NCBI GenBank assembly: GCA_934154515.1
Contig: CAKPGD010000006.1
Span: forward strand, 1-36,402
Source of the DNA: an uncultured Clostridia bacterium
GTDB lineage: Bacteria; Bacillota; Clostridia; TANB77; CAG-508
Direction: 5' to 3'
Length of the DNA stretch: 36,402 bases
Part shown: in pieces, positions 32,461-36,402 of the stretch
How positions within the stretch are numbered: position 1 is the stretch's first letter
How the letters are laid out: each line of letters starts with the position of its first letter
The notes under the pieces: generated by a model
What the model was told of the DNA's origin: nothing
Database searches by the model: none
The model's input: the letters and a program-made list of their open reading frames with translations, nothing else
Translations under genes and position numbers: made by a program

Positions 32461-34275
32461 CTATATTACTACTATGTCTTCTCCATAATCTGTACTTAAT
32501 TTTTCTTGCGTAAATTCAAAGAAATCATCTTCTTGTTTTATTTTTCTTTCTGTTTTTATCTTTCTATCTTGTTGATTTCTTATATAATAAGTTATTGCTG
32601 TACACATTATTAAATCATCATGACTTCCTTCCTGAGCTTCTGGTCTTCCTTTTTCATTTTTAATAAAAGTCAATGCTTCTTTTAATATTTCAATATCTGT
32701 TATTTTTTCTATTTCTTCATACATAATTCTTTGTAATTCTGCTAATATTAAAGGTCTTGTATCTCTATCTGTTCTAAATCCATACTTTTTATCCATTCTT
32801 CCTGTAAAATCATCTTCTTTTTCTCTTACATATAAGTTTTGATATTCATATTCTTCTGCTAACATTTTTGTTGGATATGTACTATAATTAACTTCTAAAC
32901 CAATAAGAGCAGTATTGTAATATTTTCCTAAACAGTATATTTGTCTTGTATAATATGTCTCATCTTTTTCATGTTTTAGAACTGCTACTATTTTTCCTGT
33001 AGTATTGTCTATTACAGTACCTGTAAAAAAGTCGCTTCCGTCTCCTGCAGTATCTCCACCTAGAACGTAAGGAATTTTATTTTGTGGTCTTTTAAGTATT
33101 TTTATAGGACCTGTTGAATCATTAACCCATTTAATATTTGTTATCTGTTTTTTATTGTTTTTTATTTTTATTTCATAATCAAAATATCCTACCTCTAATA
33201 CTCCATTATTTCTTACTTGTTCTATTTCATTTATTCTTTGAATAATTACTTCTGTATTAAAGAAACATTTTCCTGATGCAATAAATGCCTCATCTTCTGT
33301 GCATGGATATTCTTGTTTAATCAATTCTTTATCTATATAGCTTTGATATTTCTTAAAATACCAATATAATTGATTTTCATCTAATTTCTTTTCATCTCTC
33401 AGCCATTTTAATCTTTCATAAATCCAGCCTGCCTTTCTATCTATATCATTTAGAAATTTCGTTCTCATATTTTTTGTTTCAAAGTTCAATCTATATTCTT
33501 TTGTTTTCCACCATTGATAAAAGCAATTTATATGTTCTCCTGACTTCCACATTGTTCTATAATCGTTAAATCCATTTGCTGTACTTTCATAAATTTTTAT
33601 AGCATTTTTAGTAAATGTTTCTCCTAATGAAGCTTGAATGTTTGAGATTCCATCTTTCCAAAATGCGCATTCTGAGCCATGAAAAAAATTGATCGTTCTT
33701 GAACGACCAACCTCTTTAGTTGCTGTATCTATACTCCAACTACTATTTAATTTTTCAAATAATAATTGTCTTTTAGAATTATACTTTTCTGTAGGTTTTA
33801 GCATTTCTGGTAATCTATTGAATACTGTTTTTGCTTTATTTTGAAATATACTTTCTGAGTTTGTGCTTTTATCTGCTAATGTTAAACCCTCAAAATTCGA
33901 ACGAGTAATTGTGGCAGCTAATTGATAAGATGTAATTAATGTTGTAAATCCTTGTTGACGTCCTTTGAGTACTAATAAAGATATACTTGTTATTAAACCT
34001 TTATCATAATCATCTATTGCTTTATTTAATGTATCTATAAATTCGTGTTGTACTTCATTTATAAAAAATGGAACTATTTTTTTATCTTTGTCTACTACAG
34101 TGAAACAGAGTTCTATTAATTTTTCTGGATTGTCTATTATTTCTTCTCTTAAAGGCTTGTTTTTAATAATTTCAAAAGCAACAGCTAATACAAACTTTTC
34201 GTCTTTTTTTATATCATGATGTACATTCCATTGTCTTTTTCTTCTATCTATTAAAAAATCAGACGTTACTTTCAT
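32461..34275 (-). CDS. terL: terminase large subunit (ATPase/nuclease)
   Basis: 604 aa. ATPase: Walker A variant GRQQGFTT (105-112), Walker B region FFHGSECAFWKD (197-208) and coupling motif ESTANGFND (230-238). Nuclease: GGDTAGDGSD (406-415), GLEVN (459-463) and SHDDLI (551-556) supply the acidic metal ligands. It powers DNA into the capsid and cuts it. The family with RQQGF(S/T)T replaces the usual Lys in the P-loop and is common in Firmicute and gut phages. It overlaps terS by 4 bp (ATGA), so the two are coupled. Confidence 0.95.
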   Translation of the reverse strand: MKVTSDFLIDRRKRQWNVHHDIKKDEKFVLAVAFEIIKNKPLREEIIDNPEKLIELCFTVVDKDKKIVPFFINEVQHEFIDTLNKAIDDYDKGLITSISLLVLKGRQQGFTTLITSYQLAATITRSNFEGLTLADKSTNSESIFQNKAKTVFNRLPEMLKPTEKYNSKRQLLFEKLNSSWSIDTATKEVGRSRTINFFHGSECAFWKDGISNIQASLGETFTKNAIKIYESTANGFNDYRTMWKSGEHINCFYQWWKTKEYRLNFETKNMRTKFLNDIDRKAGWIYERLKWLRDEKKLDENQLYWYFKKYQSYIDKELIKQEYPCTEDEAFIASGKCFFNTEVIIQRINEIEQVRNNGVLEVGYFDYEIKIKNNKKQITNIKWVNDSTGPIKILKRPQNKIPYVLGGDTAGDGSDFFTGTVIDNTTGKIVAVLKHEKDETYYTRQIYCLGKYYNTALIGLEVNYSTYPTKMLAEEYEYQNLYVREKEDDFTGRMDKKYGFRTDRDTRPLILAELQRIMYEEIEKITDIEILKEALTFIKNEKGRPEAQEGSHDDLIMCTAITYYIRNQQDRKIKTERKIKQEDDFFEFTQEKLSTDYGEDIVVI

Positions 34276-34685
34276 AGCACATCTTCCAATCTAACAAATT
34301 CTACCTCACCTTGTATATTTACATCTTGTTTATTAGACCACCCAAAATTATTTTCAAGTACAAACTTTGCTCCTGAAGTCTTTCCATTTTCATATAATGA
34401 CTTTTCAGCATATTCTTCTACTCTTTGCTTTGCTAATTTAATTATATCTGCATACTCTGTATCTCCATATACCTTTTCATATTTTCTTAATGTCTCAGTT
34501 GTTAAACCTAACCATAAAGCAAGTCCAGAAATCGTATATGGTCTTTTATTTTGATGACAAGTTGAAAAATATTCTTCTACTTTATATTTAAGTTCTTCTG
34601 CAGTTTTATATTTACATCTGGAATTTAAAGATAAATATTCTTTTTTTAGTTCTTCTTCATCTAAATTTTCATCATAGAATTTCAT
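34272..34685 (-). CDS. terS: terminase small subunit (gp3-like)
   Basis: 137 aa from ATG 34685-34683; a GTG at 34694 is possible but lies too close to AGGAG. The N-terminal part has a helix-turn-helix (YTISGLALWLGLTTETLRKY, about residues 50-69) that should bind the packaging site. The C-terminal tract SGAKFVLENNFGWSNK is the hallmark of the gp3-like group of small terminases. It recruits terL to the phage DNA; whether the phage is cos- or pac-type cannot be seen. Confidence 0.87.
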   Translation of the reverse strand: MKFYDENLDEEELKKEYLSLNSRCKYKTAEELKYKVEEYFSTCHQNKRPYTISGLALWLGLTTETLRKYEKVYGDTEYADIIKLAKQRVEEYAEKSLYENGKTSGAKFVLENNFGWSNKQDVNIQGEVEFVRLEDVL

Positions 34686-34705
34686 TTTTAACACCTTCTC
34701 CTACT

Positions 34706-34861
34706 TTATAGTGTTTTGTTCCACTTTCTGTTTTGACACACATTTTCTTTGCATTTTTTATTTTTTCTATCATAAAATATGCATTTTGTGCATGCGTATA
34801 CTTTTTTCATTCTGTATTCCATATCTATTTCACCTGCTATTGTACTTCCTTTATTTTTCAT
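34706..34861 (-). CDS. small Cys-rich protein, 51 aa, first gene of the late operon
   Basis: ATG 34861-34859 with AAGGAGAA just upstream; a longer frame to 34912 lacks such a site. Four cysteines (CTKC, KKC and ENVC) in the second half suggest a zinc knuckle. It is 10-20 bp before terS and is a common small neighbour of terminases; no function is known. Confidence 0.65.
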   Translation of the reverse strand: MKNKGSTIAGEIDMEYRMKKVYACTKCIFYDRKNKKCKENVCQNRKWNKTL

Positions 34862-34949
34862 ATAAAATTCTCCTTCATTTTGCTTAAACACTATGCAAAA
34901 CACCCACCACAAATGCTCTGCATACTATTTATTCAAATTTGAAGGCAAT

Positions 34950-34987
34950 AAAAAAATAAGGCTTAACTAGGATCACCTTATTTTTTT
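34950..34987. terminator. terminator in the late-operon leader
   Basis: A perfect 12-bp inverted repeat (AAAAAAATAAGG with CCTTATTTTTTT, loop 14 nt) supplies its own T-run in both directions. It lies about 90 bp upstream of the first late gene, so transcripts entering from the regulator side would stop here unless antitermination occurs. Confidence 0.75.
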
Positions 34988-35070
34988 CTATTTATTTGAA
35001 AGGAGTAATGGCAAACATTCTTAGCATGCGTATCTATATTAAATACCTAGTACTATTTAATATCAAAATT

Positions 35071-35130
35071 AAAGCTCCTATTATATAGTCTTACTTTCTT
35101 TCGATTGCTATATAATAGTTATCGAGCTTT
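35071..35130. repeat. long interrupted inverted repeat in the late leader
   Basis: AAAGCTC plus CTATTATATAG (35071-35088) pair with CTATATAATAG (35108-35118) and GAGCTTT (35124-35130): 18 base pairs with a 5-nt bulge (TTATC) and a 19-nt loop. In RNA this makes a stable stem-loop within the leader of the late transcript. It could be an antitermination element, a regulator target or part of the packaging site. Confidence 0.6.
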
Positions 35131-35200
35131 CGTAGTCTTGGGCATGTCCATTTATATGAACAACTACATTTTAACTTAATAACATATTAGCACATTTTAA

Positions 35201-35216
35201 CCGAACGTGACCGAAC
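35201..35216. promoter_or_regulatory. tandem CCGAAC direct repeats, likely activator site of the late promoter
   Basis: CCGAAC occurs at 35201-35206 and again at 35211-35216, one helical turn apart, in GC-richer DNA than its surroundings and just behind the late-regulator gene. On the minus strand a TAATAT (35189-35184) lies about 11 bp downstream, so the repeats would cover the -35 region of a late promoter. Confidence 0.5.
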
Positions 35217-35231
35217 ACTTTTAAAATTTTT

Positions 35232-35678
35232 TTAATTTTTTTCAAAAAATCTTTTTAACTGCATTCTAATTCCATCTTCTGTATAGTCTTTTTTATATTC
35301 CTTTATTTGATTCATTTTTTGAGCTATTTCGTTATTAGTCATATTATCTTGATATCTAAATCTCAACATTTGTCTTATTTCACTATTTTCTATACTATTA
35401 AGTTGATATTCCATTTGAATTAGTAATTTACCCAATTTTTGCTCTTTTCTTTTTATAATTTTTTTATATTTATTTTTTGTTCTTTTATCTTTTATATTAT
35501 TTTCCACTCCTGATATAACACACGTATGTTGTATATATGGATATGTTGAACTACTTCCTTTAACGCTATCTTGTACATTTTTAGTTTCTTTGTTTTCTAT
35601 TTTTTCTAATCTTTTTCTTAAATCTTTAATTTCTACATTAATTGAATTTATTTGACTTAATAAATGTTCATCTACCAT
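35232..35678 (-). CDS. late transcription regulator, sigma-region-4-like (ArpU/RinA-type)
   Basis: 148 aa. A coiled N-terminus (about residues 1-30) leads to YIQHTCVISGVE, a segment seen in DUF1492-like phage regulators, a basic stretch, then IRQMLRFRYQDNMTNNEIAQKMN with the shape of a sigma-70 region 4 helix-turn-helix (about 103-125) and a second recognition helix (YTEDGIRMQLKRFFEKN). Proteins of this type switch on late genes. It is the last gene before the late-operon leader, which carries tandem CCGAAC repeats at its end. It overlaps the upstream gene by 7 bp. Confidence 0.75.
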   Translation of the reverse strand: MVDEHLLSQINSINVEIKDLRKRLEKIENKETKNVQDSVKGSSSTYPYIQHTCVISGVENNIKDKRTKNKYKKIIKRKEQKLGKLLIQMEYQLNSIENSEIRQMLRFRYQDNMTNNEIAQKMNQIKEYKKDYTEDGIRMQLKRFFEKN

Positions 35679-35956
35679 CTTCTTCTCCTTTCATTTCTTT
35701 CTCTTCTGTTTTCACTATTTTTTATGTAGCTTCTCCAATACTCGTCCTTAACATCTTGTCCATTAATAAAATCTAAACCTTTTTCAGTTGTTATAGAAAT
35801 AATTGATTTTTTTATTCCTAATAAAAATGCTTCTCTTGTATATTTTGTGTTTAATATTTTGTTTTTCTGACCATAAAATCCTTTTGAATTTTTAACTTTA
35901 ATACCTGATTCAACTTCCCACTCTCTTATAGTTTTTCTTGTTTTTAAATTTTCCAT
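35672..35956 (-). CDS. small phage protein, 94 aa, function unknown
   Basis: Starts KTIREWEVESGIKVKN near residue 8, a short tract often seen in small phage proteins of the replication-to-late junction. The C-terminus is Arg-rich (ENRRERNERRRRW) and may bind nucleic acid. It starts 1 bp after the 69-aa gene ends and overlaps the regulator gene, so it belongs to that operon. Confidence 0.68.
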   Translation of the reverse strand: MENLKTRKTIREWEVESGIKVKNSKGFYGQKNKILNTKYTREAFLLGIKKSIISITTEKGLDFINGQDVKDEYWRSYIKNSENRRERNERRRRW

Positions 35957-35957
35957 A

Positions 35958-36167
35958 TTATCTTACCTCTTTCTCTTTTTTATCTTTTAAAAATATGTTA
36001 TTAATACTTAACATACATCTTGTTAATGCATCTCTATGTTTTTCGACTTTTTGTTTAAATTTATTTCTATTCTCGTATGATTCTTTTTTCTTAAAATTAT
36101 TATATTCTTGCTGTAATTCTTTAAATGTATTCTCTACTCTTTCAAATTGCTTTTTATGATTTATCAT
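35958..36167 (-). CDS. small coiled-coil phage protein, 69 aa
   Basis: Almost wholly charged helix (FERVENTFKELQQEYNNFKK near its start). Start ATG 36167-36165 lies in the arm of a hairpin whose loop holds the AGAGGTGAA ribosome site. No family is recognised; it is the first gene of the regulator operon seen here after a 63-bp gap. Confidence 0.65.
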   Translation of the reverse strand: MINHKKQFERVENTFKELQQEYNNFKKKESYENRNKFKQKVEKHRDALTRCMLSINNIFLKDKKEKEVR

Positions 36168-36195
36168 ACTACTTCACCTCTTTTGATGTAGTATG
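36165..36195 (-). promoter_or_regulatory. start-codon hairpin with Shine-Dalgarno in the loop
   Basis: CATACTAC and GTAGTATG form a perfect 8-bp stem around 15 nt. On the minus-strand mRNA the ATG of the 69-aa gene is the last part of the 3' arm, and AGAGGTGAA lies in the loop, so initiation may depend on melting of the stem or on a binding factor. Confidence 0.45.
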
Positions 36196-36231
36196 CTCTT
36201 TTATTTATTTAATAATTCTTTTGATTTATTT

Positions 36232-36402
36232 TCAAAATTTATTTAGTTCAAATGTATAATCTACTGTTTCTTTTATATCTTTGCTTTGAAATTTATTCAT
36301 ATTTTCTAATTGATTTATTCTTTTGTCTTTCTCTTCTAGCATAGATAAAACTATTTCTATTGCTTCTTTATCTACATTATCTATTGAATAATCATTATTA
36401 AA
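36232..36402 (-). CDS. C-terminal end of a phage gene cut by the window edge
   Basis: The last 56 codons of a gene that enters from the right edge, ending at TGA 36234-36232. The visible part is charged and helical (about SIDNVDKEAIEIVLSMLEEK near its start, ending DYTFELNKF). No recognisable motif is left. It is co-directional with the genes downstream. Confidence 0.7.
   Translation of the reverse strand, partial: FNNDYSIDNVDKEAIEIVLSMLEEKDKRINQLENMNKFQSKDIKETVDYTFELNKF

Overview
The window is AT-rich, low-GC Gram-positive DNA. Strong AGGAGG-type ribosome sites, a split transketolase, an FtsK/SpoIIIE translocase and a Spo0E-family protein point to a spore-forming or formerly spore-forming member of the Clostridia; the class is inferred from style and gene content, not proven. 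It has two parts: about 10.4 kb of host chromosome, then about 26 kb of a prophage whose far end lies beyond the right edge. Almost every gene reads on the minus strand.

Host part (1-10434). From left to right: the N-terminal 302 codons of a GH15/glucoamylase-like enzyme running off the edge; a 480-bp gap holding what looks like a plus-strand structured RNA of about 320 nt with its own promoter and a perfect intrinsic terminator; a likely operon ftsK - coiled-coil protein - beta-CASP metallo-beta-lactamase nuclease (minus strand, tight spacing, promoter at 7312-7340); the two halves of a transketolase; a membrane-anchored M23 peptidase; a GtrA-like membrane protein; and the terminator and 3' half of a tRNA-Trp gene. 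That tRNA fragment (10435-10490) is the host/prophage junction: the phage inserted in the anticodon loop, so the intact tRNA should be at the other end of the prophage.

Prophage left arm (10480-12266). This arm carries accessory genes: a 58-aa protein, a Spo0E-like 54-aa protein, and a divergent plus-strand pair (an unknown 106-aa protein and an AbrB-domain protein with an in-frame internal start). The control region between them holds two facing promoters, two related 13-bp palindromes (one at each promoter) and two exact Spo0A-box heptamers. It looks like a small lysogenic-conversion locus tied to the host sporulation regulator.

Prophage late region (12274-34861, all minus, transcribed right to left). 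Order of transcription: small Cys-rich protein, terS, terL, Lys-rich repeat protein, small membrane protein, portal, scaffold, major capsid, tRNA-Gln(UUG), connector proteins, a gp10-like tail protein, a Gln-rich coiled-coil protein, a 1993-aa polyvalent ejection protein with an HExxH peptidase, fibre/baseplate proteins, a collagen-like fibre, holin-region proteins, a tandem DUF2829 (Tad2-like, possible anti-Thoeris) protein and an amidase endolysin. The P22-like head/connector order and the absence of a tape-measure or major tail protein suggest a short-tailed (podovirus-like) phage.

Right end (34862-36402). A 370-bp leader upstream of the late operon carries tandem CCGAAC repeats, an 18-bp-stem inverted repeat and a terminator. 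Upstream of it lie a sigma-region-4-like late regulator, two small phage genes and the end of another gene cut by the window edge. Integrase, repressor and replication genes are not in view.
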